Positions 60,301-64,000 of a DNA stretch of 64,000 nt are shown here, one piece after another; within the stretch, counting starts at the first letter, position 1, and the number at the start of each line of letters is the position of its first letter. Source of the DNA: Heliopora coerulea (taxonomy: Eukaryota; Cnidaria; Anthozoa; Scleralcyonacea; Helioporidae); assembly GCA_030142905.1 (NCBI GenBank), contig JASJOG010000132.1, forward strand, positions 414,001 through 478,000. The letters run 5' to 3'. The notes under the pieces are model-generated. The model made no database searches and was not told where the DNA came from. It saw only the letters and a program-made list of their open reading frames with translations. Position numbers and translations under genes: made by a program.

Positions 60301-62864
60301 AATAGCTTAGCCAGCTGATAGGGTTATCCAGTATAAATTAAGACACTTTACTTTAAAGACACACAATTCATATTTGAATCAGGTATTTCATAGTTGAAAA
60401 TCTTTTGATCAACAACTAGACAACAAGCCCGAGTTCTCTGTAAGAGTAAGTGGACGAGGGCGAAGCCTGACAGAAAACAAAAACGGGGTATTAAACTGTT
60501 TTAGTTGAAGTTTGTTCAAGGCTCAATATGTTCCATATTGTATTTTTCCACCTTGAAGGAGGAGCTTCTGACAGATTTTGAAGCGCAACAACAAATGGAT
60601 CAACCAGAAAGTAACAATGTGACAGAAACACAGTCTACAGGTAAATCTAAGAAGTTAACACTAAATTCTCGATGCATGTATATGGTACGTACAAATAAAT
60701 AGTGTTAGATTTTCAGGGTGTCAGCTCCTTGAAATGCCTACACGTGTTTGACAATTTAACCCTTTCAGTTTAGGTCGCTGTCTTACTAATTCAATAATCA
60801 GCCATAGTATTTCATTTTAAAAGTCGACGAGCGTTAAGTCCAGTTAATGATATGGCGCATTAGTATAATTACACAGGTGGTTTTTGAAAACCCTGCGTGG
60901 TGATTGGCCGAAAGCTACCTCATAATTTTCGATGCTTACCTGTAGGTAAAAATAACAATGAAAACACTGAAGAAGAATGGCGGACACCTTTGTAAACGTT
61001 ACCGAGGAATTTATAAAACAGCTAGTTCACTACTTTCTTTTAAATAATTACCTGTGTAAAACAACGACTTTCGCTCATCTTGGCGATTATTCAATAAAAC
61101 TCACTTCGCCTTCGGCGAATAATTGTTAAATATTATAACTTTTTTTCTACTTCATTGTTTATGTCGTGTGACTGTTAAGCTAGTAAGAAATCGATTTTCC
61201 TTTGACCCCAAATATCTGCTCCCCAGCTTGGTCACGTTTTGTTGGCATTGTTAAATAAAAATGTATGGGATTTCCTAGCAATACGATTTTTAAAAATATA
61301 ACTCTTAGGGACCGATATACGTTATTCCTGCATCTAAATCTTGTCACTTCTACAATTGATCCATATTATAGTGAAAGTGGTTAGTTTGCATAGAGCAACT
61401 ACAGAATGCTTACTAGCTTATTTGGTATATTGCATGCATTACTGCTGTTTAAAATCGTTTTATTTTATTTTACTTGTATCCTTTCCAGAACCAACCGAAA
61501 CAACTGAAAGAGAATTCAAATTCCCTCTCTTTACTTCTTTGAGACAGATGCTACAGGTAATGAAATTTAGATGTCGAACTACAATTTTCGACAAAACAGG
61601 CTGAGGCAAATACCAAATGAGTTGCAATTTCCTAGTTTTTGGCCGCATAAGATTCGGTTTCACCCAATCAATGTTGTTCAGTGTTCTTGATGAAGTCTTA
61701 CAAAATGGTTTGCCAACTTTAAGTAGAGAAAGCAGGCGGGTGTTTGAGGTTAACTGTAAACTAACCCATACAAAGTCAAAATCTTTTCGTTCGACAATGC
61801 CGTCATGAAGTAGATAAATTACACACCCCACGTAGAAAACAACTTTTCAACTTGACCAAAGATCAACTTCCCGCTCTAAAATCTTTACCATATCGGAAAG
61901 ACGTTGTCACTAAACTAGCCAATAAAAAACGCGCCATTATATTGTCTGGAGAACAAACTTGTATCGAGTATAAGTTACATTTCGACTCAACTTTTAGTCT
62001 TTATCCCAGCAAAAAATTGTTAAAATTGCCATAAATAATTTTATCCGAGCCGGCAGTCTGCCTGCTACTGCTTCAAATTTCATTTTGTAACCACTCGAAA
62101 GACATCTGTCGTATACATATATATAGATATTTTTCCCAAAATTCGCAAACTCGGTTATTCCGTTGGGCTAGTTGTTTTGGCTTATAATTGTCCTACCCAG
62201 CTTAATTCTAGTGTTTCAAACAACATAACGTTCCTTTGGTCTGGAAGCTGCTTTCTTATGTTAAAGATACGTCACGATGAATCGATTAACTCACAGTCCA
62301 ACTGCCTGATACATGAGCGAGTTCGTCCGATTGCAAACAAGATTTTGTCAATTATATACCGTCTCATATAAGCCGTTGTAATAAATTCTTCGAAAACCAG
62401 GATTTTAGCCATGCCAGCAGAGAAGACATAATGGCACTACCTACGAACATGCGAGAATGTATTAGTATTCGCGGGCGGTTGAAAAATTCAAATTGCTTAC
62501 CCACTCCACTCGCCCATTATGTGAACTCTGTTAGTTACCCAAAGATTTATCCGGAAGGGGTGAACTGCATGACTTTGCAATCCAACCTGTTGATTATAGA
62601 TCAGTTGTTGACAGTGTTTAATCAGTGGTATACACAACCTCGTCAGCCTTGGTTTATTCATGTAGGTGTATAATTGCATGTCTGTACACATGTAGTATGA
62701 CATATACTTTATTTTGGATTGAATGTCTTACTATCCTTTTTAATCTTTAGATACTGGGGCTTTCTAAGTTCCATCTCTTGGCCTACAATGTCATCAAAGG
62801 AAACCAACTGATAGTCAGAGGGCGGCCTGAAGAACTAGTTTCATCGGTACTTCACACTTTAAAG
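29550..62864 (+). CDS. FLCN: Folliculin, 12 coding exons, partial at 3' end
   Basis: Exons: 29550-29618, 34438-34503, 37932-38065, 49500-49622, 50079-50144, 56144-56180, 57707-57794, 58919-58980, 59085-59177, 60559-60640, 61489-61556, 62751-62864 (1002 nt, 334 codons, all GT-AG, phases consistent). Recognised from the folliculin N-terminus [16 protein letters not shown], the block [44 protein letters not shown], and later [25 protein letters not shown]. Family knowledge: folliculin has a longin domain then a DENN domain. With FNIP it is a GAP for RagC/D at the lysosome and controls TFE3/TFEB and mTORC1. The longin half is complete. The DENN half is cut by the window, with two doubtful further exons at 63404 and 63880. 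Introns are large and transposon-rich, the largest being about 11.4 kb. Confidence 0.96.
29619..32079. other. FLCN intron 1, left part
   Basis: Mostly unremarkable AT-rich sequence. A small inverted repeat at 30597-30692 (TTCAAGGGATGTAT and its complement) is probably a worn MITE. No gene. Confidence 0.5.
32080..32161 (+). other. Candidate extra exon in FLCN intron 1
   Basis: Acceptor TTCTCATTTTGTAG, open frame [20 protein letters not shown] then GLLSRRY, and donor GTAAGT (an alternative donor GTACTG lies five bases earlier). Its phase does not join exon 1 directly to exon 2, so it would need a partner. Protein similarity not recognised. Confidence 0.25.
32460..33132. mobile_element. Tc1/mariner- or pogo-type MITE with TA target
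   Basis: Ends CTGTATTTTGCAGCGTATAA (left) and CTGTATTTTGCGGCATATAA (right, inverted), flanked by TA on both sides (32458-32459, 33133-33134). 673 bp, no transposase. Inserted in FLCN intron 1. Confidence 0.85.
33249..33302 (+). other. Candidate 18-codon exon in FLCN intron 1
   Basis: Acceptor GATATTTCAG, frame [18 protein letters not shown], donor GTACTG. It is 54 nt, phase 0-0, so it could be included between exons 1 and 2 without shifting the frame. Vertebrate folliculin has a longer variable N-terminal loop at this point. No direct similarity seen. Confidence 0.25.
34438..34503 (+). CDS. FLCN: FLCN exon 2
   Basis: 22 codons, [19 protein letters not shown] then QCE. It covers the Ser/Pro-rich linker before the CRSL motif. 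The acceptor TTCGCAG was chosen over the upstream TATATAG because only it keeps phase 0 into exon 3. Donor GTATGT. Confidence 0.85.
34504..36736. other. FLCN intron 2, left part
   Basis: No gene or clear element recognised. The plus ORF 35401-35643 lacks motifs. Confidence 0.45.
36737..37274. mobile_element. MITE, hAT-like ends
   Basis: Ends CAGGGCCGTATCC (left) and CAGAGCCGTATCC (right, inverted). 538 bp, no ORF, no clear target duplication seen. It resembles the CAGGGGCGGATCC type of hAT MITE. Confidence 0.55.
37932..38065 (+). CDS. FLCN: FLCN exon 3
   Basis: Starts [16 protein letters not shown] and ends [11 protein letters not shown], matching the start of the longin domain of folliculin. 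Phase 0 in, phase 2 out. Acceptor TTTTTTTCAG, donor GTACGT. Confidence 0.97.
38169..38602. mobile_element. MITE with two copies of a GTTGACTT/AAGTCAAC hairpin
   Basis: Ends GGCCGATTTCCAATGGGTGT and (inverted) GACCGATTTCCAGAGGGTGT. Inside, an approximately 80-bp unit occurs twice (38176-38252 and 38452-38525), each with AAAAAGTTGACTTSAAGTC followed by AACTT and CGYGCGACAT. Confidence 0.65.
39311..39687 (-). mobile_element. Two direct copies of a tRNA-like SINE (family B)
   Basis: TCGACTTTTTAAGACCTAAC starts both copies (39311, 39588). Each continues through GCCGGCCTTCCGGCTGGGAA with box B GGGTTC on the minus strand. The second copy stops exactly where the palindrome at 39685 begins. Confidence 0.7.
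39685..40141. repeat. 457-bp palindrome, Penelope-like terminal repeat
   Basis: The left arm 39685-39886 and right arm 39944-40141 are about 90% inverted copies (outer ends AACGCTCTATGGCC, inner ends CTGATGAGGCCCAGTAG). The spacer holds an AT run and the rest of a hammerhead motif. It lies just 3' of the minus-strand Penelope-like coding remnant at 41070-41650, as expected for that element's terminal repeat. Confidence 0.85.
39920..39963 (-). ncRNA. Hammerhead ribozyme motif
   Basis: Read on the minus strand: CTACA (stem I), CTGATGA (core), GGCC-CAGTA-GGCC (stem II hairpin), GAAA (core), CGG-TT-CCG (very short stem III, closed by the A15.1-U16.1 pair), UC cleavage site, then TGTAG, which pairs perfectly with CTACA. 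All conserved core bases are present. Hammerheads with such a minimal stem III are known from Penelope-like terminal repeats, where they are thought to work as dimers. The plus-strand partner arm at 39866-39887 has only the first half (ACTGATGAGGCCCAGTAG). Confidence 0.85.
40188..41003 (-). mobile_element. pogo/Tigger-like element, internally deleted
   Basis: Left end CAGTGGAAGCCCGTTAATAC. The right end inverted reads AGTGAAACCCCGCCTTACGG, with several GACCGTATTAACGGGGT-type subterminal repeats on both sides. TA flanks at 40186-40187 and 41004-41005. The remaining minus ORF 40441-40794 has an acidic [14 protein letters not shown] tract, a helix [20 protein letters not shown], and the tail [11 protein letters not shown], like the C-terminus of Tigger/jerky-type transposases. 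The DDE core is lost. Confidence 0.85.
41070..41650 (-). pseudogene. Penelope-like element, GIY-YIG C-terminal domain
   Basis: The minus frame reads [57 protein letters not shown]. After a frame change it reads [20 protein letters not shown] and [17 protein letters not shown]. This is the GIY-YIG endonuclease tail of a Penelope-like retroelement (VIY..YTGMT in active relatives; here YTSMT). The 5' RT part is missing. The 3' side is interrupted by the pogo element and followed by the palindrome with the hammerhead. Confidence 0.85.
41655..42300. mobile_element. tRNA-derived SINE family C, three partial copies
   Basis: A minus unit at 41655-41820 (box A GTAGCTCAGTTGGTAGAAGG), a plus tail-only unit at 41925-42010, and a plus unit at 42165-42300 (TGTAGCTCAGTTGGTAGAAG, GGGTTCGAATCCCAG). 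Tails share TCAAGGAGAGTTTTCTCTA. Acceptor-stem ends do not pair as in a real tRNA, so these are SINEs. Confidence 0.8.
42310..42345. repeat. AT microsatellite
   Basis: (TA)n of about 30 bp following a SINE tail. Confidence 0.9.
42506..42892 (+). pseudogene. Decayed relative of the ApoL-like gene
   Basis: The open frame ends [32 protein letters not shown], stop. The DNA after the stop (AATGAATGTTTTC..GGACATTTTCG) still matches the 3' end of the ApoL-like ORF at 43840-44637, but about 180 bp between the two blocks are missing. The first 50 or so codons ([19 protein letters not shown]) have no match there. No ATG opens the frame. A truncated, internally deleted duplicate. Confidence 0.65.
43015..43545. 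mobile_element. Cluster of three family A SINE units
   Basis: Minus unit about 43060-43140, a plus 3' part at 43215-43310, and a full plus unit at 43370-43545 (leader ATATGTCTACCATCTATACG, box A TAGCTCAATGGTTAGAGCG, box B GGTTCGATTCC). They share tails GAGAGAACAGCTTGAGAGCG. The plus unit is almost the same as 14052-14215. Confidence 0.85.
43563..43796 (-). pseudogene. Inverted 5' segment of an ApoL-like gene (proposed)
   Basis: The minus ORF of 77 codons with protein-like composition (starts [19 protein letters not shown], includes [18 protein letters not shown]) ends a few bases from the plus-strand ApoL-like ORF. The two abut head to head, and the plus frame is open only back to 43741. I infer that the missing N-terminal part of the ApoL-like gene was inverted, because both parts look like one helical protein. 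It could instead be an unrelated chance ORF. Confidence 0.4.
43840..44637 (+). CDS. Apolipoprotein-L-like protein, single exon, 265 aa
   Basis: Intronless ORF inside FLCN intron 3. Residues 1-55 are a charged coiled coil ([18 protein letters not shown]). About 60-115 form a small-residue hydrophobic hairpin ([20 protein letters not shown], then [14 protein letters not shown]) typical of the ApoL family's membrane-inserting region. About 120-165 is helical and basic. About 195-220 is a second hydrophobic helix ([20 protein letters not shown]). The C-terminus is helical ([16 protein letters not shown]). ApoL proteins associate with lipids or membranes and some form ion channels. The role in invertebrates is unknown. 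The frame is open upstream to 43741, so the ATG at 43840 may not be the original start. The ORF is intact, but the likely loss of its 5' end makes function doubtful. Confidence 0.75.
   Translation: MEEGKRGQKEIVELERELALLQEKLERAIQAWRGYRKKTVELLRELANQVQTHENNSRIAKLFGASSSIIGSSLAIGGTVGAMFTFGGSLILTAVGTGIAAAGGITIVGTNLVNGLLCNTNVKLVEDAVKKDGEGSREIQDLLEKIQKVLKRMKLLKKNDFFKCGKIFFTFGKAVYDGVDIGMQFGETAFQTLGDASVFTVAGITFGAVTIAINIYILVSTSHKVHKGSVLKVVEDIREVAQKLEDKMNVFGDVNHENQRDIFAE
44638..45126. other. FLCN intron 3, no gene seen
   Basis: 44930-45020 contains CAAGTC-rich short repeats (CAAGTCAAGTCACAAGTCAC). 44870-44910 resembles 25790-25820. Confidence 0.5.
45127..45536. mobile_element. hAT-like MITE
   Basis: Left end TAGTGGCGTAGAAACTAGGG. 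The right end inverted reads CAGTGGCGTAGGAAGTTG. About 410 bp without ORF. The same end sequence occurs in the element at 51126-51565. Confidence 0.6.
45537..47369. other. FLCN intron 3, no gene seen
   Basis: No supported coding or RNA feature. Low-copy AT-rich intronic DNA. Confidence 0.45.
47370..49080 (-). pseudogene. Penelope-like retroelement with RT and GIY-YIG remnants
   Basis: Minus frames give [20 protein letters not shown], then [20 protein letters not shown] (RT catalytic YVDD), [24 protein letters not shown]-like linker, [20 protein letters not shown], and finally [29 protein letters not shown], the GIY-YIG tail. This is the domain order of Penelope-like elements. Stops and frameshifts (for example at about 48000 and 47525) and the change of YIG to NIG show it is inactive. 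It is antisense within FLCN intron 3. Confidence 0.88.
49500..49622 (+). CDS. FLCN: FLCN exon 4
   Basis: [20 protein letters not shown], then [15 protein letters not shown] and the split W codon. One of the most conserved folliculin blocks. Phase 2 in, phase 2 out. Confidence 0.98.
49623..50078. other. FLCN intron 4
   Basis: Plain intron of 456 bp. Two overlapping 60-codon ORFs on opposite strands (49729-49918) have no motif. Confidence 0.5.
50079..50144 (+). CDS. FLCN: FLCN exon 5
   Basis: [20 protein letters not shown] then V, the end of the longin core. Acceptor TTGTTGCAG, donor GTAAGT. Confidence 0.97.
50275..50390. repeat. TTTCAC..GTGAAA mini-palindrome cluster, copy 3
   Basis: CATATGAAATTTTCATTTCA, GAATTGAAACATG, CATCTGTGAAATTGCA, ending TTTTAGTAAGGGTAA. 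Short member of the family at 2995, 11925 and 57220. Confidence 0.75.
50391..51125. other. FLCN intron 5, no gene seen
   Basis: AT-rich intron with no supported feature. The ORF at 50640-50846 is unremarkable. Confidence 0.45.
51126..51565. mobile_element. hAT-like MITE with near-perfect 8-bp target duplication
   Basis: Right end inverted CAGTGGCGTAGGAAGCAAG. The left end CATAGGCGTGGGGACC is a diverged version. Flanks GTGGTAGC (left) and GTGGTACC (right) look like an 8-bp duplication with one change. Confidence 0.6.
52114..52423. mobile_element. MITE family M, copy 1 (left of the hAT element)
   Basis: Ends CAGGGTCGGATCCAGAATTT and (inverted) CAGGGGTGGATTCAGGCGG. Shares CTATGTGGCGTTTTAGT and AAGTCACATGACAACT..TCAAAAAAG with copy 2 at 55545-56048, in the same orientation. 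No ORF. Confidence 0.7.
52741..55221 (-). mobile_element. hAT transposon, nearly complete
   Basis: Left terminal repeat CAGAGGTAGGGAACC. The right end inverted reads CAGGAGTGGGGAACC (3 mismatches in 15). Flanks GTCTAACA (52733-52740) and GTCTTAAC (55222-55229) look like an 8-bp target duplication with one change. 2481 bp with a transposase in minus orientation, inserted in FLCN intron 5. Confidence 0.9.
52929..54733 (-). pseudogene. hAT transposase (ZBED/GTF2IRD2-like), two lesions
   Basis: Three colinear segments: 54733-54524 ([13 protein letters not shown].. with a BED-like CLLC..H..TH finger), 54514-54134 ([15 protein letters not shown]..) and 54194-52929 (421 aa). The last contains [46 protein letters not shown] and the C-terminal dimerisation block [20 protein letters not shown]. 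Known hAT features present: DDE-type acidic residues in DES and TDGA, and the hAT-C domain. Lesions: an in-frame TGA at about 54522 and a one-base shift between 54195 and 54230. It resembles domesticated ZBED/SCAND3/GTF2IRD2-type proteins, but the repeats around it show an element, not a host gene. Confidence 0.9.
55545..56048. mobile_element. MITE family M, copy 2 (right of the hAT element)
   Basis: Left end CATGGGTGGACCCGGAATTT, right end (inverted) CAGGGGCGGATTTAGACGC. Shares CACTATGTGGCGTTTTAGTT and AAGTCACATGACAACTGATC with copy 1. It contains about 190 bp more than copy 1. Confidence 0.7.
56144..56180 (+). CDS. FLCN: FLCN exon 6 (micro-exon)
   Basis: 37 nt giving [13 protein letters not shown], which aligns with the folliculin helix VRGIIDELQGKAL. 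Acceptor TTTCAACCAG, donor GTAAGAA. Phase 2 in, phase 0 out. Confidence 0.93.
56590..56628. repeat. AAAT microsatellite
   Basis: (AAAT)n of about 35 bp in FLCN intron 6. Confidence 0.85.
57220..57540. repeat. TTTCAC..GTGAAA mini-palindrome cluster, copy 4
   Basis: The longest copy, about 320 bp, with at least eight palindromic units such as TTTCACATGTGAAA, CACATATGAAATGGGAA and TTTCACATGTGAAATTTTCA. It ends TTTGTGAAGGATG. It lies 165 bp upstream of FLCN exon 7. Confidence 0.8.
57707..57794 (+). CDS. FLCN: FLCN exon 7
   Basis: [17 protein letters not shown] then [12 protein letters not shown], matching the KVFEAEQ..RM region. Phase 0 in, phase 1 out. Acceptor CTTCAACAG, donor GTAACC. Confidence 0.92.
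58516..58659 (+). other. Possible cassette exon in FLCN intron 7
   Basis: 144 nt between acceptor TTTCACTTCAG and donor GTAATA. One frame is open throughout ([19 protein letters not shown], then [15 protein letters not shown]), but the frame imposed by exon 7 (phase 1) hits TGA at the third codon. If spliced in, it would be a poison exon. It may equally be an unrelated ORF. Confidence 0.3.
58919..58980 (+). CDS. FLCN: FLCN exon 8
   Basis: [20 protein letters not shown] then K, aligned with the RQ/HQRNGN..RSLTSLT region. Phase 1 in, phase 0 out. Confidence 0.92.
59085..59177 (+). CDS. FLCN: FLCN exon 9
   Basis: [20 protein letters not shown] then [11 protein letters not shown]. It aligns with the conserved LH..FAWLLKACG.RLTEK.LEG block. 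Confidence 0.95.
59178..60067. other. FLCN intron 9, left part
   Basis: No gene seen. The plus ORF 59681-59911 has no motif. Two small inverted GGCGG/CCGCCATCTTG-like stretches occur near 59310-59380. Confidence 0.45.
60068..60345 (+). mobile_element. tRNA-like SINE (family D)
   Basis: Box-A-like TGGCACAGTTGTAGTGCACG and box-B-like GGGTTCGATACCGGC, followed by a 170-bp tail ending TTAAGACACTTTACTTTAAA. One copy in this window. Confidence 0.6.
60559..60640 (+). CDS. FLCN: FLCN exon 10 (acidic linker)
   Basis: [20 protein letters not shown] then VTETQST. It corresponds to the variable acidic linker between longin and DENN parts. Weak acceptor (CACCTTGAAG). The frame and phase 0 to 1 fit both neighbours. 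Confidence 0.8.
60885..61130 (+). repeat. Remnant with short MADTFV.. ORF, possibly Crypton-like 5' end
   Basis: ORF 60977-61129 (50 codons, starts [17 protein letters not shown]) ends in the hairpin CTTCGCCTTCGGCGAA. The beginning is reminiscent of N-termini of cnidarian DUF3504/Crypton-like ORFs, but this is from memory of the style, not a clear match. The region ACACAGGTGGTTTTTGAAAA upstream looks repeat-like. Confidence 0.35.
61489..61556 (+). CDS. FLCN: FLCN exon 11
   Basis: [20 protein letters not shown] then [12 protein letters not shown] matches the start of the folliculin DENN part (PVFKSLRHM). Phase 1 in, phase 0 out. Confidence 0.95.
61557..62750. other. FLCN intron 11
   Basis: Several short ORFs on both strands (61460-61831, 62431-62673 and others) with no recognised motif. 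Some Penelope-like-sounding fragments (61850-62030, [34 protein letters not shown]) may be worn retroelement DNA. Confidence 0.4.
62751..62864 (+). CDS. FLCN: FLCN exon 12
   Basis: [20 protein letters not shown] then IVRGRP and VLHTLK, matching the [20 protein letters not shown] region and the following helix. Last well-supported exon. Confidence 0.96.
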
Positions 62865-63403
62865 GTATTGTGTACTGGTTACAGTTCGAAAAGGAGCTAT
62901 CGCTGAAGGTCTTCACTTTGGTTGCTTTTTAGTGCCTGACTGCTTCAATAATAATTTACAAGCGAGATGGTTAGGAGAGAGTTATGGGATAGCTGAGATA
63001 TCATGATATCGGTGTATAATGAAATGGGAACCTAAAAACACGTCTGATATTTGCCATTTTATTCATTTAATGTATTGTGATAGTTTGCATCGCTAGTCGC
63101 GAGCCTACCTTAGTTACTAACTCATCCAACGAACATGCTAGCCTGCATGTTTTCCCATGCTCTAATTCAATGCATGATTTTGACTAGCCAAAGTTTGTCG
63201 CGATAATTTTAGGGGAAATGTGATGGACGGCGATTGACTGTTTATTGCTTGCTGATATAATGTTTATTTATATAACATTTCGTACTATGAAGTCATCTGA
63301 TAACGCTTACTGGCAATAAAGTGAAGGAGTCTGGTTACCACTGGATGTGCAGTTGCTTACGTTGTTAACCTTTTTAAATTGTTTAGATTTTTATTCCTCA
63401 CAG
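62865..63403. other. FLCN intron 12
   Basis: Plain AT-rich intron. No supported feature. Confidence 0.5.
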
Positions 63404-63440
63404 ATGTTTTCGCAGTGTGCAGTATAGTGATACTTATGAG
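63404..63440 (+). pseudogene. FLCN: Possible FLCN exon 13 with frame problem
   Basis: After acceptor TTATTCCTCACAG the frame reads MFSQCAV then stop, while the +1 frame ends YSDTYE before donor GTAATT. Folliculin should read roughly ML..GCVR..PYS..YE here, so both halves look right with some bases missing between them. If the internal CAG at 63420-63422 is used instead, an 18-nt exon (YSDTYE) stays in frame. Deletion, assembly error and alternative splicing are all possible. Confidence 0.4.
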
Positions 63441-63879
63441 GTAATTACTTGTTCACCTGTTAGTTAAAAGTGACTTGCGTAAGGCAGTCTTTGTAGCAGC
63501 TGGAGATTTTGTAAAGACCTGAATCATTCATTGTACCATGCATGTTTTCACTATAGTGAAACTGTCATGCATTTCTTGTAAGGAAAGATTCGGCATGATT
63601 TGTTGCCGAAATAAAGTAAGCCTTTAACTTATCAGTGGAAGCTGGCACCATCAAGACCTACTCTTAAACTCTTGTACGTGGCAAATGCTTCGCAACTTAC
63701 GAATTGCACATTTTGGAAAAACACTCCAAAGAAATCCGCTAATTTTAGGTTTTTTAAAGTTTAGATCTTGAAGATCACATTTGACTTTGAAAATAATTAA
63801 GTTCATCCCATGCGAATTTCTTTGGTGCCCAGCTATTTCACCTCCTTGACAAGAATTATTTGAAATTATTTCTTTCCAG

Positions 63880-63945
63880 AATGTTTGCCTTCATAACAAA
63901 GCAACGATTCCCGTCAGCTCAGAAAAATATGTATTGAATTTATGA
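63880..63945 (+). CDS. FLCN: Possible FLCN exon 14 or truncated C-terminus
   Basis: After a good acceptor (ATTTCTTTCCAG), phase 0 reads NVCLHNKATIPVSSEKYV then LNL and a TGA. It loosely resembles the folliculin block C.FLGL..IP.HVLSSE..V but is shorter. It could be a damaged exon, an alternative end, or chance. Confidence 0.3.
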   Translation, partial: NVCLHNKATIPVSSEKYVLNL

Positions 63946-64000
63946 ATCCAAATAGTTTTAAGTGACAATCTCATTTCACCCGTAATTGGTGTTCATTTTC

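Noticed and set aside
1..64000. CRISPR arrays, bacterial operons, phage or restriction systems
   Set aside because: The window is eukaryotic: spliced genes, SINEs and retroelements throughout. No regularly spaced direct repeats with unique spacers.

Overview
The window looks like AT-rich, intron-rich metazoan DNA, most likely from an anthozoan cnidarian (coral or sea anemone). The evidence is a clear folliculin orthologue split into short GT-AG exons, a secreted multi-sushi protein with one domain per phase-1 exon, an apolipoprotein-L-like gene, and a dense load of Penelope-like elements, tRNA-derived SINEs, hAT, pogo and Crypton-like remnants and palindromic elements. The species cannot be named from the sequence alone.

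Left part (1-22.7 kb, minus strand): one gene for a secreted protein. A signal-peptide exon (ATG at 22701) is followed by an eight-cysteine WAP-like exon and ten CCP/sushi exons. All junctions are phase 1, and the gene runs off the left edge. Its introns hold a decayed non-LTR reverse transcriptase, a decayed Crypton-type (DUF3504) recombinase, Penelope-like fragments, SINEs, palindromes and microsatellites.

Middle (22.7-29.5 kb): a divergent intergenic region. It carries ATAATG-type low-complexity DNA, long palindromes, a 914-bp non-autonomous element with a perfect 8-bp target duplication, one unassigned exon-like ORF, and an ATGT microsatellite.

Right part (29.5-64 kb, plus strand): folliculin (FLCN). 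Twelve coding exons (334 codons, phases consistent at every junction) run from the initiator Met into the middle of the protein. Two further candidate exons near the right edge look damaged or shortened. Intron 3 (38-49.5 kb) contains a nested block: SINEs, a 457-bp palindrome with a complete hammerhead ribozyme motif at its centre, a pogo/Tigger remnant, a Penelope-like C-terminus, an intact single-exon ApoL-like ORF with a decayed relative, and a second Penelope-like element with a recognisable reverse transcriptase. Intron 5 holds a nearly complete hAT transposon flanked on both sides by copies of one MITE family.

The two main genes are neighbours without evident functional link. The sushi protein should be secreted or extracellular. 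Folliculin is a cytosolic/lysosomal DENN-family regulator of Rag GTPase and mTORC1 signalling. I did not find a clearly new defence or regulatory system. The most unusual items are the hammerhead/palindrome/pogo nest, the inverted 5' segment beside the ApoL-like gene, the clusters of TTTCAC..GTGAAA mini-palindromes, and the unexplained state of the last FLCN exons.
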